Positions 23,439 through 35,900 of a stretch of DNA of 64,000 nucleotides are shown here, piece by piece. The position numbers and the translations under genes were made by a program. The notes under the pieces were generated by a model. The model saw nothing but the letters and a program-made list of their open reading frames with translations, searched no databases and was not told the origin of the DNA. Positions within the stretch are counted from its first letter, which is position 1. Every line of letters starts with the position of its first letter. This stretch comes from Inia geoffrensis (Eukaryota > Chordata > Mammalia > Artiodactyla > Iniidae): positions 123,706,315 through 123,770,314 of the forward strand of contig CM070900.1 in NCBI GenBank assembly GCA_036417435.1, in the 5' to 3' direction.

Positions 23439-23720
23439 CCTATGGGCCTTCCCTGGTGGTCCAGTGGCTAACACTCCGTGCTCCCAATGCAGGGGGCCTG
23501 GGTTCGATCCCTGGTTGGGGAACTAGATCACATATGCATGCTCCAACATGAGTCCTCATGCCGCAACTAAGAAGTCTGCACGCTGCAACAAAGATCCCTC
23601 ATGCCACAACTAAGACCCAGCACAGCCAAAACAAGTAGATGAGAGATAGATAGATAGATAGATAGATACATAGATAGATAGAAAATCTCAGCAGAGAACT
23701 GGAAATTATTATTAAGAAAA
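23439..23720 (+). mobile_element. CHR-type SINE with GATA tail and extra 3' sequence
   Basis: Flanked by the perfect 14-bp TSD AACAAAACACTGGT (23425-23438 and 23721-23734). The SINE ('ggtggtccagtggctaac' subtype) is followed by a (GATA)n tail at 23643-23681. About 40 further bases, 'gaaaatctcagcagagaactgg' type non-repetitive sequence, come before the right TSD. Those bases are inside the duplication, so they arrived with the SINE or were inserted later. Confidence 0.88.
23643..23681. repeat. (GATA)n tract in SINE tail
   Basis: GATA units with one GATACATA interruption, occupying the tail position of the SINE. Confidence 0.93.
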
Positions 23721-24193
23721 AACAAAACACTGGTGCCAGAATTTCCATCCCCCATCCCAGAAAGTCCAATGTTGGTCTGGTATCAGGATTTTTAAGTTTC
23801 TTTTATGCAATAAAGATTTAGGAATTATTGTAATAGAAGCACCATATATGTAAACTCTTTACATATTCTTAGAATACATGTAGAAACTAATTTGAATCAA
23901 CTGTACTAAATGGTGGATACTCATTATCTAGGCCACTCATCCTATACCAAAATGCACAAACCTAGAGGAAGAAAGAAAGGGTCTAAGATGGAGAAGGGAT
24001 TCAAAATGCTGTCAGATTAGGAATTGCTATAGCAACAGGTGATGTTGATTCCAAAAAGAAAGACCTGGAACCCAAGAGCTACCTTCACATAATTCAAGGG
24101 TACACCAAAGGGCAGAGCTAGAGTCACAGATGACAGCTAAAGGAAGCTATATTTTGGTGCAATATAAGACTTTCTTAAAAAGCAGTGTATCTG

Positions 24194-24918
24194 TGGAACA
24201 TTCTTTGACATAAATCATAGCAATAATTTTTTTTTTGGATCTGTCTCCGAAAGCAAAGGAAATAAAAGCAAAAATAAACAAATGGCACCTAATTAAACTT
24301 AAAAGCTTTTGCACAGCAAAAGAAACGATCAACAAAATGAAAAAACAACCTATAAATGGGAGAGAATGTTTGCAAATGATGTGATGAATAAGGGGTTACT
24401 CTCCAAAATATATAAACAGCTCAGACAACTCAATATCAAAAAAACAAACAACCTGATTAAAAAATGAGCAGAAGACCTGAACAGACATTTTTCCAAAAAA
24501 GACATACAGATGGCCAACAGGCACATGAAAAGACGCTCAACATCATTAATCATTAGAGAAATGAAAATTAAAACCAAAATGAGATATCACCTCTCACCTG
24601 TCAGAATGGCTATCATGAAAAAGAACAGAAATAACAAATATTAGCAAGTATGTGGAGAAAAGGGAACCCTCATACATTGTTGGTAGGGATGTAAATTGGT
24701 GCAGTCACTGTGATAAACAGTATGGAGGTTTCTCAAAAAACTAAAAATAGAACTACCATATGACCCAGCAATTCCACTCCTGGGCATATATTCAAAGAAA
24801 ATGAAAACACTAATTCAAAAAGATACATGCACCCCAATGTTCATAGCAGCATTATTTACAGTTGCCAATATATGGAAGCAACTTAAGTGTCCATCTAACC
24901 AACCTAAGGAATGGAGAT

Positions 24919-24969
<51 letters not shown>

Positions 24970-25410
24970 GGAATACTATTCAGCCATAAAGAAGAATGAA
25001 TTTTTGCCATTTTTAACAACATGAATGGACTTGGGAGGGTATTATGCCAAGTGAAAAAAGTCAGAGAAAGACAATTATTGTATGATGTCACTTGTATGTG
25101 GAATCTAAAACACAAAACAAACCAGTGAATATAACAAAAAAGAAACAGACTCACAGATATAGAGAACAAACTAGTGGTTACCAGTAGGGAGAGGGGAGGG
25201 GTGAGGGGCAAGATAGGGGTAGGGGATAAAGAGGTACTAACAACTATGTATAAAATGAATAAGCTACAAGGATATACTGTATAACACAGGGAATATAGCC
25301 AATATTTTATAATAACTATAAATGGAATATAACCTTTAAAAATTGTGAATCACTATGTTGTACACCTGAAACCTGTATTGTATATTGTATATCAACTATA
25401 ACTCAGTTCT
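24194..25410 (+). mobile_element. 5'-truncated L1
   Basis: L1 ORF2 end and 3' UTR from 'gaacattctttgacataaatc' to 'ctataactcagttcttaaaa'. The flanks 'aaaaagcagtgtatctg' (24177-24193) and 'aaaaagcaatattatctg' (right end) are a decayed TSD. A (CA)n run replaces part of the 3' region. Only short frame pieces of the ORF2 C-terminus remain. Confidence 0.8.
24921..24967. repeat. (CA)n microsatellite
   Basis: About 23 CA units in the L1 3' segment, where other copies read 'acatatatacaatggaata'. The run probably grew from that alternating site. Confidence 0.96.
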
Positions 25411-25497
25411 TAAAAAAGCAATATTATCTGGGAATAGACTGGGTTGCCTTGAAATTGTGAGTAGCTGGTCACTGCAGGAATTCTGACACTAGCTTTT

Positions 25498-25853
25498 CTT
25501 TTAAAATAAATTTTATTTATTTATTTATTTTTGGCTGCGTTGGGTCTTCGTTGTTGCATGGGGGCTTTCTGTAGTTGCAACGAGAGGGGGCTACTCTTTG
25601 TTGCGGTGCACGGGCTTCTCACTGTGGTGGCCTCTCCTGCTGCGGAGCACGGGCTCCAGGCGCGCGGGCCTCAGCAGTTGTGACATGCAGGCTCAGCAGC
25701 TGTGGCTCGCGGGCTCCAGGGCACAGGCCCCGTAGTCGTGGCCCACGGGCCTAGCCGCTCTGCGGCATGTGGGATCCTCCCAGACGAGGGCTCGATCCCG
25801 TGCCCACTGCATTGGCAGGCGGATTCTCAATCACTGCACCACCAGGGAAGCCC
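25498..25853 (-). mobile_element. CHR-type SINE, long form, antisense
   Basis: The flanks CTGACACTAGCTTTT (25483-25497) and CTGACACTAACTTTT (25854-25868) differ at one of 15 positions. The body is GC-rich ('ccaggcgcgcgggcctcag') and keeps several CpGs. Confidence 0.94.
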
Positions 25854-25868
25854 CTGACACTAACTTTT

Positions 25869-26184
25869 GAGCTCTAGGCCAGGTTGTTACAGAGGAAACC
25901 TCTGTACTGGGTGCTGTGTTAAGCATATTTGCTATTTTTGTGACCATCCAATATCCCTTTGTTCTTTTCCTAGTAACAGCCCCCTAGTTTTCTTTGAAGG
26001 CCCACTTCTATCTTACTCTCAGTTCTGATAGAGCCAACTCTCTGTCTAGCTCTAGGAAAGAATATGGATCCACTCCCAATCAAATGGAAAACTGTGATTG
26101 CCCTACACAGTGACTGGTTCGAGGATAAGCAAATAACCTGACTTGAGCCAATCAGAGGTAATGAGATTAAGGCCTGGGAATATT
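25869..26184. other. Gene-free interval between SINEs
   Basis: About 315 bases without an exon. The phrases 'ctctagctctaggaaag' and 'cttgagccaatcagagg' are not specific to a family I can name. Confidence 0.35.
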
Positions 26185-26191
26185 CCTTAAA

Positions 26192-26404
26192 TTTTTTTTT
26201 TTTTTTTTTTTGCGGTACGCGGGCCTCTCACTGTTGTGGCCTCTCCCGTTGTGGAGCACAGGCTCCGGACGCACAGGCTCAGCGGCCATGGCTCACGGGC
26301 CCAGCCGCTCTGCAGCATGTGGGATCTTCCCAGATCGGAGCACGAACCCGTGTCCCCTGCATCGGCAGGTGGACTCTCAACCACTGCACCACCAGGGAAG
26401 CCCC
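26192..26404 (-). mobile_element. CHR-type SINE, short form, antisense
   Basis: A long T run, then 'gcggtacgcgggcctctcac', ending 'ccaccagggaagcccc'. The flanks CCTTAAATTTT and CCTTACATTTT (right copy at 26407-26417) are a TSD with one mismatch. Confidence 0.93.
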
Positions 26405-26637
26405 AGCCTTACATTTTCGAAGACTCTCCCATTAGATTCAAAATTGTGAAAATGTGATGGGGAAAATATGAACTTGGAAATAACAAAAAGAAGAGAAGAA
26501 AATTTCAGAATGATCTTATTAATAGCCTTAGAGATTAAATAAGATAATATATCTGTGAAACAAGAGGATGATGCTATAGAACAAGAATATTAAGATGCCA
26601 AAAAAGAGTTCTTGGAAATTAAAAGATATGATGATAG

Positions 26638-26638
<1 letters not shown>

Positions 26639-26683
<45 letters not shown>
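26639..26683. repeat. (CA)22 microsatellite
   Basis: About 22 uninterrupted CA units, followed by 'ccccacaaatg'. Confidence 0.97.
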
Positions 26684-26684
<1 letters not shown>

Positions 26685-26862
26685 CACAAATGTACTATGG
26701 CTATGCTCAAGCATCCTTAGCAGCAACCCCCTTCAACAGACTTCTGGATAAACCACCTTTTATTATACTGCTGAGTTGCTTGGGTTCTGCTGACAACTGT
26801 GTGTATGAAGTACTTTCGTTTGATATTTTCAGTAAACCTCAGTTGTTAAAAACAAACTAATA

Positions 26863-27073
26863 GGGCTTCCCTGGTGGCACAGTGGTTGAGAGTCCACCTG
26901 CCGATGCAGGGAACAAGGGTTCGTGCCCCAGTCCGGGAAGATCCCACATGCAGTGGAGCGGCTGGGCCTGTGAGCCATGGCCGCTGAGCCTGCGCGTCCG
27001 GAGCCTGGGAGAGGCCACAATGGGAGAGGCCACAACAGTGAGAGGCCCGCATACCGCAGAAAAGAAAAAAAAA
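26863..27073 (+). mobile_element. CHR-type SINE, short form
   Basis: Flanked by AAACTAATA (26854-26862 and 27074-27082). It has an internal difference: 'ggagaggccacaatgggagaggccacaac' duplicates the 'gagaggccacaa' unit that is single in other copies. Confidence 0.93.
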
Positions 27074-27105
27074 AAACTAATAAGAATTTAAAATATGACA
27101 TTAGT

Positions 27106-27314
27106 GGGCTTCCCTGGTGGCGCAGTGGTTGGGAGTCCGCCTGCCGATGCGGGGGGCGTGGGTTCGTGCTCCGGTCCGGGAGGATCCCGCGTGCTGCGAA
27201 GCGGCTGGGCCCGTGAGCCGTGGCCGCTGAGCCTGTGCGTCCGGAGCCTGTGCTCCGCAGCGCGAGGGGCCACAGCAGTGAGAGGCCTGCGTACCGCAAA
27301 AAATAAAATAAAAT
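27106..27314 (+). mobile_element. CHR-type SINE, short form, CpG-rich young copy
   Basis: Flanked by the perfect 16-bp TSD AAAATATGACATTAGT (27090-27105 and 27315-27330), only 32 bp after the previous SINE. The body keeps many CpGs ('gcggggggcgtgggttcg', 'ggatcccgcgtgctgcgaag') and has a short TAAAA tail, so it looks young. Confidence 0.96.
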
Positions 27315-27330
27315 AAAATATGACATTAGT

Positions 27331-29079
27331 AATGAAAACAATCACTTATGAAGTTGAAAGATAAATATGAGTAAATCCTACCAAAAGTAGAAAAAGACAA
27401 AGGGATGAATAATAGGAGAGAAATTATATATATGATTAATCCAATATTAACATGCTAAAAATAGGAGACCCAGACAAATAGAACAGAGAAGAGGAAACAA
27501 ATAAATTATCAAAGAAATAATGAAAGAAAAATTCCTAGAATTGAAGGATGGGAGTGTTCATCATGGTAAAAGGTCCTACCACTGAAAGCACAGCAAAAAT
27601 AAATTTTAAAGACCCACAGTAAGGCACATCATTGTCTCTGATGATAAGTTATCATCATAGGATTTGGAAGAAAGTAAAAATCAAAGTGTAGCAGTAAAGA
27701 GGGGTCTTGCCCAGACTCTGAAATGCAAACCCAAACAAAGTCCTGCTTTCGTAATACGTATTTCTCTTCAACAAAGGTAAAAAAAAAATTAAACATTTTG
27801 AAAGCTTGCTATTTTGAGGCATTCTATAGTGACCTCTTTCATAAATATGAAAACCAAGATTCCCTGATCTAAATGAGACTATAAAACAGATTAGGTGATT
27901 CAAGAAAGGTTATCAGGAAAATAGCCTTGATGATGAAGGACTGTTGACTGTATATAATCCCAGGAAACTACATGTGACTAGCAAATCTCTCAAGATGACT
28001 TCTTAATGCTCCAAAATTCTCTCGATAAAGGACTGAGTACAAAATTTCATGAATGCTACAATTGTGTAAAAGATATATCTGTATCATGGCCAAGCACAAA
28101 AATCTATAAAATTAAAATAACAAGTTTAGTATGTTTTCTCTATTGATGATGTTTTTATTCATCAAATTGTTCTTAATATTGTTATATTGGTTTGGCAACA
28201 AAAAATTAAATTCCTTTTCTTTTTCCTTTAAAACAATTGCTCCCAAGTACAAAATAATAACTTCAATTCATTTTGATTACTCCCATGACATGTTCCAAGA
28301 TAATTTTATGAAGACCTAAGTGCTCCATTTAGTATTAGGAAAAGCAAAATGTTAAGGGATGTTTAAGCTCTGTAAAGTTGAATAGAATAGCATTTGAATG
28401 GCAGGATATAATTACAGATCACTAAGGATACAGTACAAAATGTACTCAATCCCACCTCTTCATACTTTGCTAAGAACAGGGTGCTTCAGTGATATATGAG
28501 ATTAATAAAATATCAAAAGAAATAATAGTTCTGGAAGAACCAAATCTTCCTGGTTAGAGTTATCAGAGCTGTAAGAATTACTACTAAAATTTAATAAAAT
28601 CTATATCAACTATAAAGGACTAGACCCTGTACTACTTGTGTGTCACTGAATTGAAGTCTACCTTTTATTTTCATTTTACTGTTTCCAACAATGTGTGTCC
28701 AAATACTCCATCTAAACTTATAAGATGTCTATGGGCAAATATCATATCCTATATATTTATTTGTCTTAGTTCAAGTTCCCCCTCGACAAGGTCTGGAAAC
28801 AAGTGGAATGCAATCCTAGGAAGAAGAAGTGAGAGAATAAAGCAAGAAAGGACAGAAAGTATTTAAAGGGCACATTCCTAAGGTCACTATTAGGTAATGG
28901 AGACCTGGCTGAAATTAGAGGTGATCCAAGGGGATGTGACATGGGGCACCAAAAGCATCTGCTATACTCATACCTAAAGTCTTGCCCCACAGTCAAAAGA
29001 CTCTCAGTAAAAGCTTTCCAAGTCATTTAATCTATTCCAGGACCCCCCAAAGCTTCCTGCTCCCAACAATGGTATTGTC
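27331..29079. other. Gene-free AT-rich interval
   Basis: About 1.75 kb with no SINE, no L1 that I recognise and no frame above about 90 codons. It is one of the longest stretches here without a recognised repeat. Nothing functional can be supported from sequence alone. Confidence 0.4.
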
Positions 29080-29093
29080 AAAGATTATCTGAG

Positions 29094-29447
29094 GGGCTTC
29101 CCTGTTGGCGAAGTGGTTAAGAATCTGCCTGCCAACGCAGGGGACACATGTTCGAGCCCTGGTCCGTGAAGATCCCACATGCCGCAGAGCAACTAAGCCC
29201 ATGCGCCACAACTACTGAGCCTGCATTCTAGAGCCCGTGCTCTAGAGCCTGCAAGTCACAACTACTGAAGCCCGTGGGCCTAGAGCCCATGCTCCGCAGC
29301 AAGAGAAGCCACCATAGTGAGAAGCCCGCGCACCGGAAGGAAGAGCAGCCCCCACTTGATGCAACTAGAGAAAGCCCGTGCGCAGCAACGAAGACCCAAC
29401 ACAGCCAAAAATAAATAAATAAATAAAATAAATTTATATTAAAAAAA
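29094..29447 (+). mobile_element. CHR-type SINE, long form
   Basis: A complete copy flanked by the perfect TSD AAAGATTATCTGAG (29080-29093 and 29448-29461). The tail is 'aaataaataaataaataaaataaattt'-like and then a pure A run. Confidence 0.96.
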
Positions 29448-29461
29448 AAAGATTATCTGAG

Positions 29462-31458
29462 AAGTTGTACATTGCCTTTTACAATTACATTCCAGGACCT
29501 AATTTAATTTTGTCAGTTCCATGTGTCTTTGAAGCAAATAGCAGAAACATTCTCATATTAGCTTAAGCTAAGGGGGTAGTTATTATGTGGGGATATCTCA
29601 GGAATTCCAACATGACTTTTAGGCTGAGTCTGGATTTGGAAATCTGAAGGCAGCTCTCTTCCCTGCCTGCTGGTTTCTTCTCTCTGCAGAGTTTAAAGTG
29701 AGCCATCATGCTGAATGGAGTTGTTGATCAGTCATCCAGTGCTCATTGCCTGTACTGAGGTGGCACCAGCAGTGATTCAGAGATCGAAGATATGACTCTG
29801 GACCTTAAAGAGCTTAAAATTTTGCTAAGAAGGTAAGGCACATAAAGAATAATCTACATACAAACTAAAGACCAAATGACTGTTACCATGTAAGTACCAT
29901 AGGAATTCTAAAAAGGGATATGCCATGGTGGTTGGGATGGCTGGCCAAGGCTCCATGGAAGAGGTGAGCTAGGTTTCCAAAGAGATGTAAGATTTAGAAA
30001 AGTAGAGAGGAAAAGAGGGGGCAGAAAGGACAAAATGAGCAAGCAAAGGACCAGAGGAAGGAATGTGTCCGGTCCATTTCCAAGAAATGACTTGACCAGT
30101 GGCGATGGTGACTCCACCCATACTCATTAACTAACTCCTTACTGAATGCTGCTCACGACAGTAAAGCAGAACCAATTGGTATGTTGGAAACATCTTCCTG
30201 TTCTTTTCAAACTACAATTCAGTCATTGCCTTACCTTGCATAATATCCTGAAACCTGTCTGCAGAGAATATCCTGGGTGAACTCTCTTACCTGAGCATAA
30301 TCAATATTAAACCTAAGCATAATCAGTTTTAACTGGGATCAAGGAACACTTAAAATTCAGCCACCAGAAAACCACAGAAAAGGTGGTTTTCTTTTCCAAG
30401 AAGCATTGGCAGGTTCTGTGTATTTTGCCACAGAACTTAGAAACATGGACTATATTATATTAGTATGAAGGCCTCATAATCCATTTTAACATTTCATGCT
30501 TAAAATGATTTCGTTGAATTAGAAACAAAACTGAAAGCAACATTAATTCTTAATATTCTAGTTATTAAACTCCCCATTGCTTAAGAAATAGCACATCCTT
30601 GACTTAAATCCATGAACTATTGAAGTATCATATTCCTCAATGATTATTATCACCTAAACATTACTTGAATACAGAATATAACAGCTATTTTCATCACACT
30701 GCGATGTAAAAACACTCACCAAATATTTCCAAAGTTAAAAAATATCTTTAAATATTGTATCTTAATCAGATGATCATTTCTTAGTTTTCTTTCTTCCTTC
30801 TACATATTTATTAAGTAGGAGGTAAAACGTCAGCAGGAATGGTTCTTCTTTGAACACTCCTTTTTCCTGGAGTAACATATTGCTGGAGTTTCCCCACTAA
30901 AGTTTGTCCTAGTTTTGCCAGGATTCTCTAGTCTTCTCTGTACTAGGATACCACCATCCCCTACATAGTCACCAGGTTGGTTTGGAAAGAGGTTTTTTTT
31001 TTTTCCCACTGCAGATCGTTTGCTCATCCAGCAATGTAACTTTAAAAAATAGTAAGAAGATCTATATTGGGCATAAACTAAATGATAAACAAAAAGAAAC
31101 TCTAAATGGCAAGAGCATGCAGAAGAGATGAGCTACCCTGAAGCACATCAGTGATTTCGACACATCCCATCTGTCAATAACGTAACATTAAAGCATGCTG
31201 GAGTTTGGTCCTGTGCCAGCCTCCCAGGCTTCCTCCCTGCACAGCCTGTGAGTGACAGCCCTTCCCTTGCACCTGACTGGGCCTTTGGGGCGAGGAGGTG
31301 CTGCACGAAAGAAAATCTGAGGCACACAGAAGTTAACTACCTGGTCCAAGATCACAGAACTAAGCTGTGAGAATTGAGTTGGATTTCTTCATGCATCACA
31401 TCTTCCCCATCACTTAAGAAGCCATTGAGATACTTGAATATTTAGCTGTCTCCTACCT
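29462..31458. other. Gene-free interval with ancient repeat traces
   Basis: 29500-29720 and 29760-30110 carry idioms of dispersed mammalian repeats ('ttaaagagcttaaaattttgc', 'gcaagcaaaggaccagagg'). 31318-31420 is MIR-like ('aactacctggtccaagatcac'). 30120-31050 shows nothing recognisable. No exon is supported. Confidence 0.4.
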
Positions 31459-31958
31459 GCCATGTGGCTGAAAGTGTCTTGGTTCTCTGGCCTGGTGTCA
31501 GGCCTGAGCCTCTGAGGTGGGAGAGCCGAGTTCAGGACATTGAACAACCAGAGACCTCCTGGTCCCACATAATATCAATCAGCGAAAGATTTCCCAGAGA
31601 TCTCCGTCTCAATGCTAAGACCCAGCTGCACGCAACGATGAGCAAATTCCAATGCTGGACGCCTCATGCCAATCAACTAGCAAGATAGGAACACAACCCC
31701 ACCCACTAGCAGAGAGGCTCCCTGAAATCATAGTAGGTTCACAGACACCCCAAAACACACTACTGGACACAGACTTGCCCACTAGAAAGAGAAGATCCAG
31801 CCCCACCCACCAGAACACAGGCACCAGTCCCCTCCAACAGGAAGCCTACACAACCCACTGAACCAACCACACCTACTGAGAGCAGACACCAAAAACAACG
31901 GGAACTACGAACCTGCAACCTGGGAAAAGGACACCCCAAACACAGCAAGTTAAACAAA

Positions 31959-32868
31959 ATGAGAAGACAAAGAAACACACAGCAGATGAAGGAGCAAGGT
32001 AAAAACCCACCAAACCAAACAAATGAAGAGTAAATAGGCAGTCTACCTGAAAAAGAATTCAGAGTAATGATAGTAAAGATGATCCAAAATCTTGGAAATA
32101 GAATGGAAAAAATACAAGAAATGTTTAACAAAGACCTAGAAGAACTATAGAGCAAACAAACAATGATGAACAACACAATAAATGAAATTAAATATTCTCT
32201 AGAAGGAATCAATAGCAGAATAACTGAGGCAGCAGAACGGATAAGTGACCTGGAAGATAAAACAGTGGAAATAACTACTGCAAAGCAGAATAAAGAAAAA
32301 AATGAAAAGAAATGAGGACAGTCTCAGAGACCTCTGGGACAACATTAAACACACCTACATTCAAATTATAGGGGTCCCAGAAGAAGAAGAGAAAAAGAAA
32401 GGGTCTAAGAAAATGTTTGAAGAGATTATAGTAAAAAACTTCTCTAACATGGGAAAGAAATATTTCTATGAGGCCACCATCACGTCAATCAAGTCCAGGA
32501 AGCACAGAGAGTCCCATACGGGATAAATCCAAGGAGAAAAACACCAAGTCATGTATTAATCAAACTATCAAAAATTAAATACAAAGAAAGAATATTAAAA
32601 GTATCAAGAGAAAAGCAACAAATAACATACAAGGGAATCCCCATAAGGTTAACAGCTGATCTTTCAGCAGAAACTGCAAGCCAGAAGGGAGTGGCAGGAC
32701 ATATTTAAAGTGATGAAAAGGAAACACCTACAACCAAGATTACTCTACCCAGAAAGGATCTCATTCAGATTTGACGGAAAAATTAAAACCTTTACAAATA
32801 AGCAAAAGTTAAGAGAATTCAGCGCCACCAAACCAGCTTTAAAACAAATGCTAAAGGAACTTCTCTAA
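31959..32868 (+). pseudogene. L1 ORF1 (RNA-binding nucleic-acid chaperone), dead
   Basis: The intact family member encodes the trimeric coiled-coil RNA-binding protein that packages L1 RNA. Here an ATG at 31959 opens the basic N-terminus (MRRQRNTQQMKEQGK), but codon 25 is TAA at 32031-32033, and a second in-frame stop, TAG, is at 32148-32150. The end of the region matches the family C-terminus ('caaatgctaaaggaacttc') with TAA at 32866-32868. At 32463-32483 there is a 21-nt block that is identical to 34439-34459 in ORF2 and looks foreign to ORF1. The only sizeable frame left is about 74 codons at 32302-32526. Confidence 0.88.
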
Positions 32869-32926
32869 GCAGGAAACACAAGAGAAGGAAAAGACCTACA
32901 ATAAGAAACCCAAAACAATTAAGAAA

Positions 32927-35900
32927 ATAGTAATAGGAAGATACATATCAATATATACCTTACATGTAAATGGATTAAAAGCTCCAACCAAAAGACATAG
33001 ACTGGCTGAACAGATACAAAAACAAGACTTGTACATATGCTGTCTACAAGAGACCCACTTCAGATGTAGGGACACAAACAGACTGAAGATGAGGGGATGG
33101 AAAAAGATATTCCATCCAAATGACAGTCAAAAAAAAGCTGGAGTAGCAGTTCTTATGTCAGACAAAATTGACTTTAAAATAAAGAATATTACAAGAGACA
33201 AAGAAGGACACTACATAATGATCAAGGGGTCAATCCAAGAAGAAGATAAAACAATTGTAAATATTTATGCAACCAACATAGGAGCACCTCAATACCTAAG
33301 GCAAATGCTAACAGCCATAAAAGGGGAAATTAACAGTAACACAATCATAGTAGGGGACTTTAACACCCTACTTTCAACAATGGTCAGATCATCCAAAATG
33401 AAAATAAATAAGGAAACACAAGCTTTAAATGATACATTAAACAAGATGGACTTAATTGGTATTTATAGGACATTTCATCCAAAAACAACAGAATACACTT
33501 TCTTTCCAAGTGCTCATGGAACATTCTCTAGGATAGATCATATCTTGGGTCACGAATCAAGCCTTGGTAAATTTAAGAAAATTGTAATCATATCAAGTGT
33601 CTTTTCTGACCACAACCCTATGAGACTAGATATCAATTACAGGGAAAAAAATACAAACACACGGAGGCTAAACAATACGCTACTAAATAACCAAGAGATC
33701 ACTGAAGAAATCAAAGAGGAAATCGAAAAATACCAAGAAACAAATGACAATCAAACCACGACAACCAAAAACTTATGGGATGCAGCAAAAGCAGTCCTAA
33801 GAGGGAAGTTTATAGCAATACAATCCCACCTCAAGAAACAAGAAAAAACTCAAATAAAAAACCTAACCTTACACCTAAAGCAATTAGATAAAGAAGAACA
33901 AAAACAACCCTAAAGTTAGAAGAAGGAGAAAAATCATAAAGATCAGATCAGAAATAAATGAAAAAGAAATGAAGGAAACAATAGCAAAGGTCAATAAACC
34001 TAAAAGCTGGCTCTTTGAGAAGATAAACAAAATTGTTAAAACATTAGCCAGACTCATCAAGAAAAAAAGGAGGAAGACTCAAATCAACAGAATTAGAAAT
34101 GAAAAAGGAGAAGTAACAACTGACACTGCAGAAATACAAAGGATCATGAGAGATTACTACAAGCAACAATATGCCAATAAAATAGACAACCAGGAAGAAA
34201 TGGACAAATTCTTAGAAAAGCACAACCTTCTGAGACTGAACCAGGAAGAAATAGAAAGTAAAAACAGACCAATCACAAGCACTAAAATTGAAACTATGAT
34301 TAAAAATCTTCCAACAGACAAAAGCCCAGGACCAGATGGCTTCACAGGTGAATTCTATCAAACATTTAGAGACGTGCTAACACCTATCCTTCTCAAACTC
34401 TTCCAAAATATAGCAGAGGGAGGAACACTCCCAAACTCTTTCTATGAGGCCACCATCACTCTGATACCAAAACCAGACAAAGATGTCACAAAAAAAGAAA
34501 ACTACAGGCCAGTACCACTGATAAACACAGATGCAAAAATCCTCAACAAAATACTTGCAAACAGAATCCAACAGCACATTAAAAGGATTATACATCCTGA
34601 TCAAGTGGGGTTTATCCCAGCAATGCAAGGATTCTTCAATCTACACAAATCAATCAATGTGATAAACCATATTAACAAATTGAAGGATAAAAAATCACAT
34701 GATGATCTCAATAGATGCAGAAAAACTTTCGACAAAATTCAACACCCATTTTTGATAAAAACTCTCCAGAAATTGGGCATAGAGGGAGTCTACCTCAACA
34801 TAACAAAGGCTATATATGACAAACCCACAGCCAACATGATTCTCAATGGTGAAAAACTCAAACCATTTCCTCTAAGATCAGGAACAAGACAAGGCTGCCC
34901 ACTCTCACCACTATTATTCAACATAGTTTGGAATTTTTAGCCAAGGCAATCAGAGAAGGAAAAGAAATAAAAGGAATCCAAATCAGAAAAGAAGAAGTAA
35001 AACTGTCACTGTTTGCAGATGACATGATACTATACATACAGAATCCAAAAGATGCTACCAGAAAACTACTAGAGCTAATCAATGAATTTGGTAAAGTAGC
35101 AGGATAGAAAATTAATGCACAGAAATCTCTTGCATTCTTATACACTAACGACATAAAATCTGAAAGAGAAATTAAGGAAACTCCAATTTACCATGCAACA
35201 AAAAGAATAAAATACCTAGGAATAAACTCACCTAAGGAGACAAATGACCTGTATCAGAAAAAACTATTAGACACCGATGAAAGAAATTAAAGACTATACA
35301 AACAGATGGAGAGATATACCATGTTCTTGGGCTGGAAGAATCAACGTTGTTAAAATGACTGTACTACCCAAAGCAATCTATAGATTCAGTGCCTTCCCTA
35401 TCAAACTACCAATGGCATTTTTCACAGAACTAGAAAAATTTTTTTTACAATTTGTACAGAAACACAAAAGACCCCAAATAGCCAAAGAAATCTTGAGAAA
35501 GAAAAATGGAGCTGGAGGAATCAGGCTCCCTGACTTCAGACTATACTACAAAGCTACAGTAATCAAGACAGTATGGTACTGGCACAAAAACAGAAATATA
35601 GCTCAATGGAACAGGACAGAAAGCCCAGAGATAAACCCACGCACATATGGTCACCTTATCTTTGATAAAGGAGGCAAGAATATACAATGGAGAAAAGACA
35701 GCCTTTTCAATAAGTGGTGCTGGGAAAACGGGACAGCGACATGTAAAAGAATGAAATCAGAACACTCCTTAACATCATACACAAAAATAAACTCAAACTG
35801 GATTAAAGACCTAAATGTAAGGCCAGACACTATAAAACTCTTAGAGGAAAACATAGGTAGAACACTCTATAACTTAAATCACAGCAAGATTCTTCTTGAC

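Larger units (their letters stand above)
23376..23830. mobile_element. MER5-like hAT remnant split by a SINE
   Basis: 'gcttgggctacacattagaatcacctggggatc' before the SINE and 'agaatttccatcccccatccc', 'tggtatcaggatttttaag' after it follow the order of non-autonomous hAT-Charlie elements of the MER5 kind. No TIR pair is clearly preserved. Confidence 0.55.
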
